Below are positions 26,348 through 35,372 of a stretch of DNA of 64,000 bases, in pieces. The stretch's first letter is position 1; each line of letters begins with the position of its first letter. Both the position numbers and the translations under genes were made by a program. This stretch comes from Fen-455 sp050012675 (GTDB lineage: Bacteria > Actinomycetota > Acidimicrobiia > Acidimicrobiales > Bog-793). Where the stretch lies: assembly GCA_050012675.1 (NCBI GenBank), contig JBEKGS010000006.1, positions 62,001 through 126,000 on the forward strand, read 5' to 3'. The notes beneath the pieces are model-generated. The model had not been told where the DNA came from and did no database searches. It worked only from the letters and a program-made list of their open reading frames with translations.

Positions 26348-26635
26348 GTGGCCAAGACGACCGGTGGGATCATGAGCCGCGGCGAAGTGCTCGAGCTCGT
26401 CCGATCCCAGCTCGCCGAGATACTCGAGGTCGACATCTCTGAGATCGGCGAGTCCTCTTCATTCGCCGACGACTTGAACGCGGACTCGCTCGCGCTGATC
26501 GAGCTGGTCGAAGCGCTCGAGGAGGAGCTGAGCGACCGGCTGCCCGGCTTTCGCATCGACGACGAGGATCTCGAGGACCTCCGTACCGTGCGTGACGCCG
26601 TGGACTACGTGAGCGCGAAGGTGGACGCGGCCTGA
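26348..26635 (+). CDS. acpP: Acyl carrier protein
   Basis: A 95-residue acyl carrier protein. The phosphopantetheine serine is in DDLNADSLALIELVEALEE. Helix I is VLELVRSQLAEILEV and the C-terminus is RTVRDAVDYV. It carries acyl chains in type II fatty-acid synthesis. The start at 26348 is set by AAGGAG. Its stop overlaps the apparent CTG start of rnc, so rnc translation is probably coupled to this very highly translated gene. Confidence 0.95.
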   Translation: MAKTTGGIMSRGEVLELVRSQLAEILEVDISEIGESSSFADDLNADSLALIELVEALEEELSDRLPGFRIDDEDLEDLRTVRDAVDYVSAKVDAA

Positions 26636-27357
26636 GCAATCCCACCGGCGAGCCTCGGGCCGAGAGCGGAAGGCTGAGCCAGGCGCTCGGCGGGTACGCC
26701 GTCGATCCCGACCTGCTGCGCCAGGCGCTGTCCCACCGCTCCTACTGCGCCGAGTGGGGCGGGCTGCCTTCCAACGAGCGGCTCGAGCTGCTCGGTGACG
26801 CGGTGCTCGGCCTCGTCGTCGCCGACCACCTGTACCGCGCCTTCCCGGACCTTTCCGAGGGGGACCTGGCCAGGCTTCGTGCCTCGGTCGTGAGCACCGA
26901 GGCGTTGGCACCGATAGCCGCCGAGCTCGGTGTGGGTGAGGCGGTGCTGTTGGGCAAAGGAGAAGAGACCTCGGGCGGCCGGGCCAAGGACTCCATCCTC
27001 GCCGACTGTCTCGAGGCGATAATCGCCGCCGTCTACCTCTCCTCAGGGCTCGAGGCCGCGAGACGTTTCGTCACCGGCTTATTGGAGGACCCCATAGAGA
27101 CGATCGCCGAGGGCCGCCTCGGCGACCCGAAGAACTGGTTGCAAGAGCTGACGGCGCAGCTCGGCCTGGACTTTCCGTCCTACAACCTCTCCGACAGGGG
27201 CCCGGACCACGCCAAGGTGTTCTCCGCCGAGGTCACCGTGGGCGGCGATGTGCTCGGCCGCGGCACGGGCACCTCGAAAAAGATCGCCGAGCGTATGGCG
27301 GCTGTCGCTGCCCTCGAGGTCATCGAGGCACGCCAGGGCGGCTCACCGGCGAGATAG
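26632..27357 (+). CDS. rnc: Ribonuclease III, apparent CTG start
   Basis: A 241-residue RNase III cleaving double-stranded RNA in rRNA and mRNA processing. The catalytic signature NERLELLGDAVLGLVV (about residue 48) and DCLEAIIAAVYL (about 124) are intact. A C-terminal dsRNA-binding domain follows (NWLQELTAQ to KKIAERMAAVAALE). No ATG, GTG or TTG occurs in frame between the upstream stop at 26593-26595 and the codon at 26803, which lies inside the signature. Residues 1-45 read as a proper N-terminal RNase III helix (LRQALSHRSYCAEW), so translation must begin upstream. CTG at 26632, overlapping the acpP TGA as CTGA, is the best candidate. CTG at 26674 is an alternative. Confidence 0.9.
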   Translation: MSNPTGEPRAESGRLSQALGGYAVDPDLLRQALSHRSYCAEWGGLPSNERLELLGDAVLGLVVADHLYRAFPDLSEGDLARLRASVVSTEALAPIAAELGVGEAVLLGKGEETSGGRAKDSILADCLEAIIAAVYLSSGLEAARRFVTGLLEDPIETIAEGRLGDPKNWLQELTAQLGLDFPSYNLSDRGPDHAKVFSAEVTVGGDVLGRGTGTSKKIAERMAAVAALEVIEARQGGSPAR

Positions 27358-28197
27358 GTGCCCGAGCTCCCAGAAGTCGAGACGGTTCGCCGCGGGCTCG
27401 AGGCCACGGTCCTCGGCCGTCAGATCCGCGAGGTGAAGGTGCTAGGGCGCCGGACCGTGCGGCGCCAGTCGCCGGCCGAGCTCAAGACGCGGCTTGAGGG
27501 CCGGACGTTCGTCAAAGCGGGCCGGCGCGGCAAGTTCCTGCTCTTGTCGCTCGACGATGGCGCCGTGCTGGTCGTGCACCTTCGCATGACCGGACAGTTC
27601 CTTCACCTGAGCGGCTCCAACCGCCAGGCGCTCGCCCCCCACACCCATGTCGTGGTCGGGCTCGGCGACGGGACCGAACTGCGCTTTGTCGACCCGAGGA
27701 CTTTCGGGGAGTGGTTCGTCACCGACGAGGTGGACGATCGGGGCGTGCCGGGCGAGCTCGCCCATCTCGGGCGCGACCCGCTCTTGGAGGGACTGCCCAC
27801 CGCCTATCTCGCGGCCCGTCTCGCCGGCCGCCGCGTCCCGCTCAAGGCCTTGCTCACCGACCAGCGCATCGTCGCCGGCATCGGGAGCATCTACGCGGAC
27901 GAGATCTGTTTCAGGGCGCGGCTCAGGCCCGATCGTTCCGGTGGTTCGCTCACGACCGGCGAAGTCTCCCTTCTCGCCAAGAAAGCCCGCGCCGTGCTGC
28001 GCGAGGCGGTGGTCCTGCGGGGGTCCTCGTTGCGGGACCGGCGCTACCGCGACCTCGCGGGCGAGCTGGGGTCCTACCAGGAACGACATGCCGTCTACGA
28101 CAGGGCGGGGGAGACCTGCCGGCGTTGTGGGAACCAGGTCGTGCGGATCAAGATCGGGGCGCGCTCGGCCTATCTGTGCGAAGGCTGCCAGTTCTGA
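27358..28197 (+). CDS. mutM: Formamidopyrimidine-DNA glycosylase
   Basis: A 279-residue MutM/Fpg, excising oxidised purines such as 8-oxoguanine. It has MPELPEVETVRRGLE with catalytic Pro2/Glu3, the AGRRGKFLLL lysine, VVHLRMTGQF, RFVDPRTFG, and the zinc finger CRRC...CEGCQF with the preceding arginine. One contact position is unusual: the normally invariant Asn of GIGNIYADE is Ser here (GIGSIYADE). GTG directly abuts the rnc stop. Place in the rnc-mutM-smc order supports this one as the housekeeping enzyme, against the divergent paralogue at 2317. Confidence 0.95.
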   Translation: MPELPEVETVRRGLEATVLGRQIREVKVLGRRTVRRQSPAELKTRLEGRTFVKAGRRGKFLLLSLDDGAVLVVHLRMTGQFLHLSGSNRQALAPHTHVVVGLGDGTELRFVDPRTFGEWFVTDEVDDRGVPGELAHLGRDPLLEGLPTAYLAARLAGRRVPLKALLTDQRIVAGIGSIYADEICFRARLRPDRSGGSLTTGEVSLLAKKARAVLREAVVLRGSSLRDRRYRDLAGELGSYQERHAVYDRAGETCRRCGNQVVRIKIGARSAYLCEGCQF

Positions 28198-28258
28198 GCT
28201 ACGCCGCGCTAGGAGATGAGCCGTTCGGCCAATCCCCAGGCGCTTGCTCCGGCACGGA

Positions 28259-28274
28259 TAACGTGATTCCAACG
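28259..28274 (+). promoter_or_regulatory. Likely leaderless smc promoter
   Basis: TAACGT at 28259-28264 lies 9 bases before the GTG start of smc, and no ribosome site is seen. This fits transcription beginning at or next to the start codon. Confidence 0.4.
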
Positions 28275-31200
28275 TGTTCTTGAAGACGCTGACTCTCAAG
28301 GGTTTCAAGTCGTTCGCCGACCCGACGACCATCGAGCTCGAGCCGGGCATCACCGTGGTCGTGGGCCCGAACGGTTCAGGCAAGTCGAACGTCGTCGACG
28401 CCGTGGCCTGGGTGCTCGGCGCCCAGGGGCCAAAGGTGGTCCGCTCGACGAAGATGGACGACGTCATCTTCGCCGGTACCTCGAGGAGGCCCGCCCTCGG
28501 GCGCGCGGAAGTCTCGCTGACCATCGACAACGCTTCGAGGCGACTGCCTGTGGAAGTGGCGGAGGTCACGATCACAAGGACGCTGTTTCGCACGGGCGAG
28601 AGCGAGTACGCCCTCAACGGGGCACCGTGCCGATTGCTCGACATTCAGGAGCTGCTCTCCGACGCCGGGGTCGGACGCCAGCAGCACGTGATCGTCAGCC
28701 AGGGACAGCTCGACTCGGTCCTCCAGGCGCGCCCGGAGGACCGGCGCATGGTGATCGAGGAGGCCGCAGGCATCCTCAAGTTCCGCCGCCGCCGCGAGCG
28801 CGCCGAGCGACGCCTCGAGGCGAGCGAACAGAGCCTGCTGCGGCTGCAGGACCTGCAGCGCGAAGTGCGCCGCCAGCTCCGCCCGCTCGAGCGCCAGGCC
28901 GAAGCGGCGCGTCGCCACGATGGACTGGTCGCGGAGCTCCGGGCGCTCCGGTTGCATCTCGCCGGGCGTGAGCTCGGCTCGCTCTCCCAGCGCCTGGAAA
29001 CTGCCGAGCGCTCGCACGCCGCCCTCACCGGACAGGAGGCCGCGCAGCGAAACGAGCTGGCGCGCCTTGACGACCTGGTCGTCTCCACCGAGTCTGCGCT
29101 CACCGAGTTGCAGGCGCAGGACGGAGGGGACCGCCTCGGCCGTGCCGAGCGCCTGCTCGAGCGCCAACGCGGCGTGGCCAACGTGGTCGCGGAGCGGAGA
29201 CGCACCGTCGCCGGGGCGCTCGCGGCCGTGACACAGACAGACGTCATAGCGTCGCTCGAGGCCGAGTCCGCCCGACTCGCGGAGGACCTGTCGGCGGCCG
29301 AGGCGGCCGCCGCCTCATTCCTGCCAGAGCGCGAGAGGCTCGAGAGCCTGGGAGCAGAGCTGCGCAGGGACGAGCTCGAGCTCGAAGCCGGCGCCGGCGC
29401 GCAGGCGCCCGCCGCGGCACAATCACCGGACCCGTCCAGCGCGGCCGGGCAACTCGACGCCCGCTCCGCGCGCCAACGCCACGAAACGGCACTCACGCGC
29501 CAGTCACAGGCCCGCGAGGAGCTGGCACGCCTCGCCGAACGCCTCGCCAGCTTTGATCGCCTGCGAGATGACCACGAGCTGCGCCTGGCCGAGCTGGCGG
29601 CGGACCTGGAGGCCTCCAAGCTCGCCGAGGAGCGGCTCCGCGGAGAGCTCGAGAGGGCGGTGGCGGCCGAGCGGACGGCCGAGGCACGACAACGCGGGAG
29701 CGAGGCGGGCGCACGGGTCGCGGAGGACCGCGCCCGTTCACTCGACGCCCGGGCGGAGGCGCTGCAGGCGGCACTCGACGAGACACGGGCACGGGCGGGC
29801 GCCGAGCGTCTCGCCGGCCTGCCGGGGGTGCTCGGAACCCTGGCGGACGTCGTGGACATCGACGACGGTTGCGAGAGAGGGTTCGAGGCGGCCGTGGAGG
29901 ACGCTCTCGGCACTGTCGTCGTCGAGGGGACCGCTCCCGCGCGTGAGGCACTGCGCCATCTCCACGATGCCGGCCTGCACGGAGGCGTACTTCCGACCGG
30001 CGGGGTGCAGGCGGCGTCTCCGGCGCCACTGCCGGGCCAGCTCGCCGGCAGGGCCGAGCTGCTGCGGGACCGGGTCAGGTCACCCGAACGTCGGGTCGGC
30101 GCGGTGCTCGACCAGCTCCTCGCAGGCGTCCTTTTGTGTCGCGGCGGTCTCATGGAGGCGCTCGGGCTCGCCGAGGAACTGCCGGGAAGCACCATCGTGA
30201 CCCTCGAGGGCGACCGTCTCTCAGCGCGGGGGTGGCGAATCGGAGCCGCGCGCTCAGGAGCGACACGCGCCGCGCTCGAGACGGTTCGGCGCGACGCCGA
30301 AGCGGCCGGGGCGCTCGCGCGCACTGCGACGGAGCAAGCCGAAGCCGACCGGGAGACGCTCGAGGGCGCCCGCGCGACGGCAGTGGAGGCCACCAGGCAT
30401 TACGACAACGCGGTCGCCGCCCGGACACAGGCGCAGACCGCCCAGGTACAGCTGGCACAACGACTCCTACAGCTTGAGGCCGGGCGCAACGAGGTGGCAT
30501 CGGCTCACCAGGCTGCAGTGGGGCTGCTCAGCGCCGCCGAGGCCGAGCTCGGCCTGCGGGAGGCAGAACTTGCCGGGGCCGAGGGGGCCGAGCTCGCGGC
30601 CCTCGCGGTGGCGGCGGAGACCGCCCGCGCCCGCAAGGCGCTCGACGACCGCGCCCGCGCGCTCGCCGCCTCGAAGGCGGAGCTCGAAGTGCGGGCCGCG
30701 GCTCTAGAGGAGCGCAAGATGCTGCTGGCGACGCGGCGTGACGAGGTCGAGCGGCGTCTCGTCGGCCTCGACGCGGCCCGTTCGGACGCCGGCGCGCGGA
30801 GAGAGTCGCTCGAATCGACCGAGCTCGCCCTGGCGAGGATCGCGGGCGAGCTGGTGCGCTTGGAGGTCGAGCTGACCGCGGTGCGGGACCGACTGCGGAC
30901 CGAGCGGCGAGAACGCGAGCTCGCCGTCACGGGTACCGTCGAGAAGCTGCGCGGGCTGCGGGACCAGCGCTCCGCCGCCGAGCGCGACCTCATGGCCGCT
31001 CGTGAGCAGCTCCAGCGGATCGAACTGGAACGCGCCGAGGCGAGGCTGCGACTCGAGACGGCCGTAGAAGCCCTGAGGCGCGAGCTCGAGTGCGAACCGG
31101 ACGACGCCATGGCGGCTGCCTGCCCGGAGCTGCCCCCAGGCGTCCCGGCACAGGCCAGGGTGCGTGAGCTCGACCGTGAGCTCCGGCTGATGGGCCCGGT

Positions 31201-31813
31201 CAATCCCCTTGCCCTCGAAGAGCTCGCCGCCATCGAGGAGCGGGACCGCTTTCTCGCCGAACAGCTCGAGGACGTCCGCAACGCCCGGCGTGAGCTCGGA
31301 AGGGTCATCCGCGCCGTCGACCAAGAGATCGTGGGTGTCTTCACTCAGGCGTTCGCCGACGTCGCCCGGCACTTCGAGAGCCTGTTCACGATGCTGTTCC
31401 CCGGGGGCACCGGTCGGCTCAGCCTCGTCGACCCGGAGGACCTGCTCTCGACCGGCATCGAGATCGAGGCCCGGCCAGCCGGGCGCAATGTCCGGCGTCT
31501 CTCGCTGTTGTCGGGCGGCGAACGCTCGCTCGTCGCCCTGGCGTTCTTGTTCGCCGTGTTCCGCAGCCGCCCTTCCCCCTTCTATGTGATGGACGAGGTC
31601 GAGGCGGCATTGGACGACGTGAACCTCCATCGTTTCCTCGATCTTGTCGAGGAGTTCCGGGCCGACGCCCAGCTCATTGTCGTGAGCCACCAGAAGCGGA
31701 CGATGGAGGCGGCCGACGTCCTCTACGGCGTGACCATGCAGCCCGGTGGGGCGTCGAAGGTGGTGAGCGAGCGGATGGGACGCCCGTCGGCCCGCAGTGC
31801 CGCCCTCGAGTAG
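28274..31813 (+). CDS. smc: Chromosome segregation ATPase SMC
   Basis: An 1179-residue SMC, the core of bacterial condensin (with ScpA/ScpB, not in this window). The Walker A is GPNGSGKSN at about residues 31-39. Two long Arg/Glu/Ala-rich coiled coils flank a hinge (about 510-640: GVLGTLADVVDIDDGCERG). The ABC signature is LLSGGERSLVALAFLFA (about 1079) and the Walker B is FYVMDEVEAALDDVN (about 1105). The opening LKTLTLKGFKSFADPT is canonical. Length is normal. It sits between mutM and ftsY, as in mycobacteria. Confidence 0.97.
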   Translation: MFLKTLTLKGFKSFADPTTIELEPGITVVVGPNGSGKSNVVDAVAWVLGAQGPKVVRSTKMDDVIFAGTSRRPALGRAEVSLTIDNASRRLPVEVAEVTITRTLFRTGESEYALNGAPCRLLDIQELLSDAGVGRQQHVIVSQGQLDSVLQARPEDRRMVIEEAAGILKFRRRRERAERRLEASEQSLLRLQDLQREVRRQLRPLERQAEAARRHDGLVAELRALRLHLAGRELGSLSQRLETAERSHAALTGQEAAQRNELARLDDLVVSTESALTELQAQDGGDRLGRAERLLERQRGVANVVAERRRTVAGALAAVTQTDVIASLEAESARLAEDLSAAEAAAASFLPERERLESLGAELRRDELELEAGAGAQAPAAAQSPDPSSAAGQLDARSARQRHETALTRQSQAREELARLAERLASFDRLRDDHELRLAELAADLEASKLAEERLRGELERAVAAERTAEARQRGSEAGARVAEDRARSLDARAEALQAALDETRARAGAERLAGLPGVLGTLADVVDIDDGCERGFEAAVEDALGTVVVEGTAPAREALRHLHDAGLHGGVLPTGGVQAASPAPLPGQLAGRAELLRDRVRSPERRVGAVLDQLLAGVLLCRGGLMEALGLAEELPGSTIVTLEGDRLSARGWRIGAARSGATRAALETVRRDAEAAGALARTATEQAEADRETLEGARATAVEATRHYDNAVAARTQAQTAQVQLAQRLLQLEAGRNEVASAHQAAVGLLSAAEAELGLREAELAGAEGAELAALAVAAETARARKALDDRARALAASKAELEVRAAALEERKMLLATRRDEVERRLVGLDAARSDAGARRESLESTELALARIAGELVRLEVELTAVRDRLRTERRERELAVTGTVEKLRGLRDQRSAAERDLMAAREQLQRIELERAEARLRLETAVEALRRELECEPDDAMAAACPELPPGVPAQARVRELDRELRLMGPVNPLALEELAAIEERDRFLAEQLEDVRNARRELGRVIRAVDQEIVGVFTQAFADVARHFESLFTMLFPGGTGRLSLVDPEDLLSTGIEIEARPAGRNVRRLSLLSGGERSLVALAFLFAVFRSRPSPFYVMDEVEAALDDVNLHRFLDLVEEFRADAQLIVVSHQKRTMEAADVLYGVTMQPGGASKVVSERMGRPSARSAALE

Positions 31814-31861
31814 CGGGCGGCTTCCTGGCCTTTGTTCGCCGCCCGGTAGTCTGCGCACGTC

Positions 31862-32971
31862 ATGACCCTCGTGATCATCCTCATCGTGGTCGCCGTCGTC
31901 GTTGTCGCCTCAGGCGTGCTCGTCGTCGGCACGCGGTCCCGCCGCCGCGCCGAGATCGCCCCGGGCGGCGCTACGAGACCTCGGGCACCGGAGCCGTCCA
32001 CGGCGCCGCCCGTGACACCCGCAGCCGAACCCGAGGCCGCGGCGGTGCCCGAGGCGCCGGCTGGCCCTCCCGCGCTGAAGGACCGGCTCGGGCGCGCCCG
32101 GGGCCTTTTGGCCGGCTACCTCGAACACGTCCGGGGCCGAAAGGCCATCGACGAGGCGACCTTCGAGGACCTCGAGGAGGCGCTCATCCTCGCGGACGTC
32201 GGAGTCAGCACCACAAACCGCGTCCTCGGCGAACTCCGGGACAGGCTGCGCAGCGGCGCCCTTTCCGCCAGCGACCCGCCCGCTCTGCTCAAGGCGCTTC
32301 AGGACGATCTCGTCTCGATGTTCGACGGCGACGTGGAGTCGCTCGCCTACGCCGAGGGAGGGGGCCCGACCGTGTGGCTCTTCGTCGGCGTGAACGGGGT
32401 CGGCAAGACCACGACCATCGGCAAGCTCGCCCTGCGGGAGACCAAAGCCGGGCGGGCAGTCGTGCTCGCGGCCGGGGACACGTTCCGGGCGGCTGCAGGA
32501 GAGCAGCTCGAGTCCTGGGCCGAACGTGCCGACGCCCGGATCGTCAGAGGCTCCGACGGCGCGGATCCCTCCTCGGTCATCTTCGACGCCGTTCAGCACG
32601 CGGCCTCCCGGGGCGCGGGACTGGTCCTCGCCGACACCGCCGGGCGACTGCACACCAAAGTGAACCTCATGGACGAGCTGCGCAAGGTGCGGCGCGTGGC
32701 GGAGCGACCTCCTGGCCAGCTGACCGAGGTGCTCCTCGTGCTCGACGCAACCACCGGCCAGAACGGGGTCGCCCAGGCCCGTCAGTTCACCGAGGCCGTC
32801 GACGTGACAGGCATCGTGCTCACCAAGCTCGACGGCACGGCCAAAGGTGGCGTGGTGCTGGCGATCAGGTCCGAGCTCGGGCTGCCGATCAAGCTGGTCG
32901 GCGTCGGCGAGGGCGCCACGGACCTCGTGCCGTTCGACCCGGCGGAATTCGTCTCGGCGCTGTTCGGCTGA
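31862..32971 (+). CDS. ftsY: Signal recognition particle receptor FtsY
   Basis: A 369-residue SRP receptor GTPase. An N-terminal transmembrane helix (residues 3-24) is followed by an Ala/Pro/Glu-rich linker, then the NG domain: GVNGVGKTTTIGKLA (G1, about 176), AAGDTFRAAAGEQL, ADTAGRLHTKVNLM, LTKLDGTAKGGV, and GVGEGATDLVPFDP at the end. The membrane helix is the actinobacterial form of FtsY. ATG at 31862 follows TAGTCT (31847-31852) by 9 bases, suggesting a leaderless start. Confidence 0.96.
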   Translation: MTLVIILIVVAVVVVASGVLVVGTRSRRRAEIAPGGATRPRAPEPSTAPPVTPAAEPEAAAVPEAPAGPPALKDRLGRARGLLAGYLEHVRGRKAIDEATFEDLEEALILADVGVSTTNRVLGELRDRLRSGALSASDPPALLKALQDDLVSMFDGDVESLAYAEGGGPTVWLFVGVNGVGKTTTIGKLALRETKAGRAVVLAAGDTFRAAAGEQLESWAERADARIVRGSDGADPSSVIFDAVQHAASRGAGLVLADTAGRLHTKVNLMDELRKVRRVAERPPGQLTEVLLVLDATTGQNGVAQARQFTEAVDVTGIVLTKLDGTAKGGVVLAIRSELGLPIKLVGVGEGATDLVPFDPAEFVSALFG

Positions 32972-33033
32972 GACGAGCGTTTCGTCCTCGCCATCGGTGC
33001 CGGGGCCTCGGCCCGACTAACCTGAGCTGACTC

Positions 33034-34434
33034 ATGTTCGACACATTGACCGATCGTTTCGAGACAATCTTCACGCGTCTTCGCGGCCGCGGCCGGCTCG
33101 GCGACGCCGAGGTCGCCGAGGTTCTGCGCGAGATCCGCGTGGCGCTGTTAGAAGCCGACGTCAACCTCGCGGTCGCCCGCGAGCTCATCGAGGCCATCCG
33201 CGCCCGGTGCAGCGGGGCTGAGCTCGCCAAGTACCTCACCCCTGCCCAGCAGGTCATCAAGGTGGTGAACGAGGAACTGACGGCCATCTTGGGCGGCGAG
33301 GCGCTGAAGATCAGCTACGCCTCCAAGCCCCCCACGGTCGTGCTGCTCGCTGGCTTGCAAGGCTCTGGCAAGACCACCGTTTCCGCCAAGCTCGCCCGTT
33401 GGTTCCGCCAGCAGGGCCGCCATCCCTATCTCATCGGTGCCGACCTGCAGCGGCCTGCCGCCGTCGAGCAGCTGCGTGTGCTCGGCGCCGAGGTCGGTGT
33501 CGGCGTCTTCTCGGAGCCGAGCGATCCGGTCTCGGTCGCGCGGGAGGGCTTGACCGAGGCCCAGCGCCTGGGCCGCGATGTCGTCATCATCGACACCGCC
33601 GGCCGCCTCGCAATCGACCGGGAGCTGATGGACGAGGTGAAGCGGATCTCGGACGCCGTGCGCCCGCACTACACCTTCTTCGTCGTCGACGCCATGACCG
33701 GTCAAGACGCCGTACAGACAGCCGAGGCCTTCCACCAGGCCCTGCAGCTCGACGGCATCATCTTGACCAAGGTCGACGGTGACGCCCGGGGCGGGGCCGC
33801 CCTCTCGGTGAAGAAGGTGGTCGGACGGCCGATCGCGTTCTTGTCCACAGGAGAGCGCGTTGCCGACTTCGAGACGTTCCACCCCGATCGTCTCGCCAGC
33901 CGGATCCTCGGAATGGGCGACGTGCTCAGCCTCATCGAGAAGGCGGAGCGCGAGTACGACGAAGAGGTCACCGGCCAGGCGCTCCAGCGCCTGCAGGCCG
34001 GCACCTTCACTCTCGACGATTTTCTCGATCAGCTCCGCCAGCTCAAGAAGATGGGCCCGCTCACGGGGCTGTTGTCGATGATGCCGGGCGTCCCGAAACA
34101 GATGCGTGACGCCAAGGTCGACGACCGCGACGTCGCCAAGATCGAGGCCATCATCTGCTCGATGACACCGCTCGAACGCGCCGACCCGACGGTGCTGGAC
34201 GGGTCGCGTCGGCTGAGGATCGCGCACGGAAGTGGCACCTCCACCACCGAGGTCAATAATCTCCTGCGGCAGTTCAAGGAGATGCAGAAGATGATGCGGG
34301 GCATCGGGCCGATGGCCAAGCTCGTGGGCGGTGGCCGGCCCGGTAACCCGTCCAAGTCGAGCAAGGGCACCCGTAAGAAAGCAAAGGGCGGTCGCGTGAC
34401 CCCGTCCTCGAAGGGCCTCGGCCCGAGCCGCTAG
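33034..34434 (+). CDS. ffh: Signal recognition particle protein Ffh
   Basis: A 466-residue Ffh, binding the SRP RNA and signal peptides of nascent membrane proteins. The N domain starts MFDTLTDRFETIF. The G domain has AGLQGSGKTTVSAKLA (about 107), GADLQRPAAVEQL, IDTAGRL, LTKVDGDARGGAAL and the TGE motif. The M domain has a methionine-rich groove (MGPLTGLLSMMPG, MQKMMRGIG) and the RNA-binding block GSRRLRIAHGSG. The tail is Lys/Ser-rich. TAACCT at 33018-33023 precedes the ATG by 10 bases. The SRP RNA gene is not seen nearby. Confidence 0.97.
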   Translation: MFDTLTDRFETIFTRLRGRGRLGDAEVAEVLREIRVALLEADVNLAVARELIEAIRARCSGAELAKYLTPAQQVIKVVNEELTAILGGEALKISYASKPPTVVLLAGLQGSGKTTVSAKLARWFRQQGRHPYLIGADLQRPAAVEQLRVLGAEVGVGVFSEPSDPVSVAREGLTEAQRLGRDVVIIDTAGRLAIDRELMDEVKRISDAVRPHYTFFVVDAMTGQDAVQTAEAFHQALQLDGIILTKVDGDARGGAALSVKKVVGRPIAFLSTGERVADFETFHPDRLASRILGMGDVLSLIEKAEREYDEEVTGQALQRLQAGTFTLDDFLDQLRQLKKMGPLTGLLSMMPGVPKQMRDAKVDDRDVAKIEAIICSMTPLERADPTVLDGSRRLRIAHGSGTSTTEVNNLLRQFKEMQKMMRGIGPMAKLVGGGRPGNPSKSSKGTRKKAKGGRVTPSSKGLGPSR

Positions 34435-34466
34435 TCGTCTCCACCACGAAAGAAGGAAGAAACCCC

Positions 34467-34874
34467 GTGACCGTCAAGCTCCGCCTCATGCGCATGGGCA
34501 AGAAGAAGCAGCCCACCTACCGCGTCGTCGTCGCCGACAGCCGCTCACCTCGCGACGGGCGCTTTATCGAGGCCGTCGGCACCTACGCGCCTCGCATGGA
34601 GCCGTCGACCATCGAGATCGACAACGAAAAGGTGCTGGACTGGCTGGCCAAGGGCGCGCAACCGACCGAGACGGTGCGCAAACTGCTCGTGATCTCGGGA
34701 GCCTGGGAACGGTTCGAGTCGAACCGTCCTCCGAAGAAGGTCTCCGAGCGTCATGTCCGCCCGGGCCGTTCCAAGGCGCCAGCCAAGAAGGCACCTGCCA
34801 AGAAGGCGGCTCCCGGCAAGGCCGCGGCTGCAGCAGTTGCCTCCCATGACTCGCAAGCCGAAGCCGAGAGCTGA
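34467..34874 (+). CDS. rpsP: 30S ribosomal protein S16
   Basis: A 135-residue S16 with the core VKLRLMRMGKKKQPTYRVVV and SPRDGRFIEAVGTY. After the usual core of about 80-90 residues it carries a tail of repeated Ala-Pro-Ala-Lys-Lys units, a common actinobacterial extension that probably contacts rRNA. GTG at 34467 follows GAAGGAAG in 34450-34458. It is first in the rpsP-khpA-rimM-trmD-rplS operon. Confidence 0.96.
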   Translation: MTVKLRLMRMGKKKQPTYRVVVADSRSPRDGRFIEAVGTYAPRMEPSTIEIDNEKVLDWLAKGAQPTETVRKLLVISGAWERFESNRPPKKVSERHVRPGRSKAPAKKAPAKKAAPGKAAAAAVASHDSQAEAES

Positions 34875-34882
34875 GTGACACC

Positions 34883-35365
34883 ATGACCGACACCGGAAGC
34901 AACCCGTTCGCCGAGCCAGACTTCAGTGCCTTCACGTCCCCGCAGGAGGACGTTTCAGATGAGGCCTATGGCGACGAGAACCAAGAGGACATCGAGGACG
35001 AGGACGAGGACGAGTTCGACGAGGGCGAGGATTTCGACGACCTAGGAGAGGCGCCCGCGCGGCCGGCTGGAGCAGTCGGCCACGACGACGAGGTGACCGA
35101 CGAGGACGCGGGCAACCGCGTTGAAGGCGGTACGGCGCGGTCGGTGCTCGAGCATGTCGCCCGTGCCATCGTGGACGACCCGGAGGGCGTCGCGGTCGAC
35201 GTGGGTGAGACCCGCGGCGGCATCCGCCTTTCCCTTCGCGTCGCCCAGGGCGACATGGGGCGGATCATCGGGCGCCGAGGCCGCACCGCGCAGGCGCTGC
35301 GTACCCTCGTGCGGGCGGCTGCAGCCCGCGACGGCCAGGAGGCATCGGTCGACATCGTCGACTGA
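34883..35365 (+). CDS. khpA: KH-domain RNA-binding protein with acidic N-terminal extension
   Basis: A 160-residue protein. The C-terminal 75 residues are the KhpA KH domain (SVLEHVARAIVDDPEGVAV, GxxG loop GRIIGRRGRTAQALRTLVRA). The gene lies between rpsP and rimM, the standard khpA position. KhpA alone is usually about 75-80 residues. Here about 80 extra N-terminal residues are strikingly acidic, with long Asp/Glu runs around residues 35-55. The extension could repel RNA, bind basic ribosomal proteins or tune localisation. ATG at 34883 is eight bases after rpsP. A later in-frame start cannot be excluded. Confidence 0.85.
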   Translation: MTDTGSNPFAEPDFSAFTSPQEDVSDEAYGDENQEDIEDEDEDEFDEGEDFDDLGEAPARPAGAVGHDDEVTDEDAGNRVEGGTARSVLEHVARAIVDDPEGVAVDVGETRGGIRLSLRVAQGDMGRIIGRRGRTAQALRTLVRAAAARDGQEASVDIVD

Positions 35366-35372
35366 GCACGAG

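Noticed and set aside
28645..30393. A 582-codon minus-strand frame inside smc
   Set aside because: It is Ser/Arg/Ala-rich antisense of the SMC coiled coil, with no motif or ribosome site.
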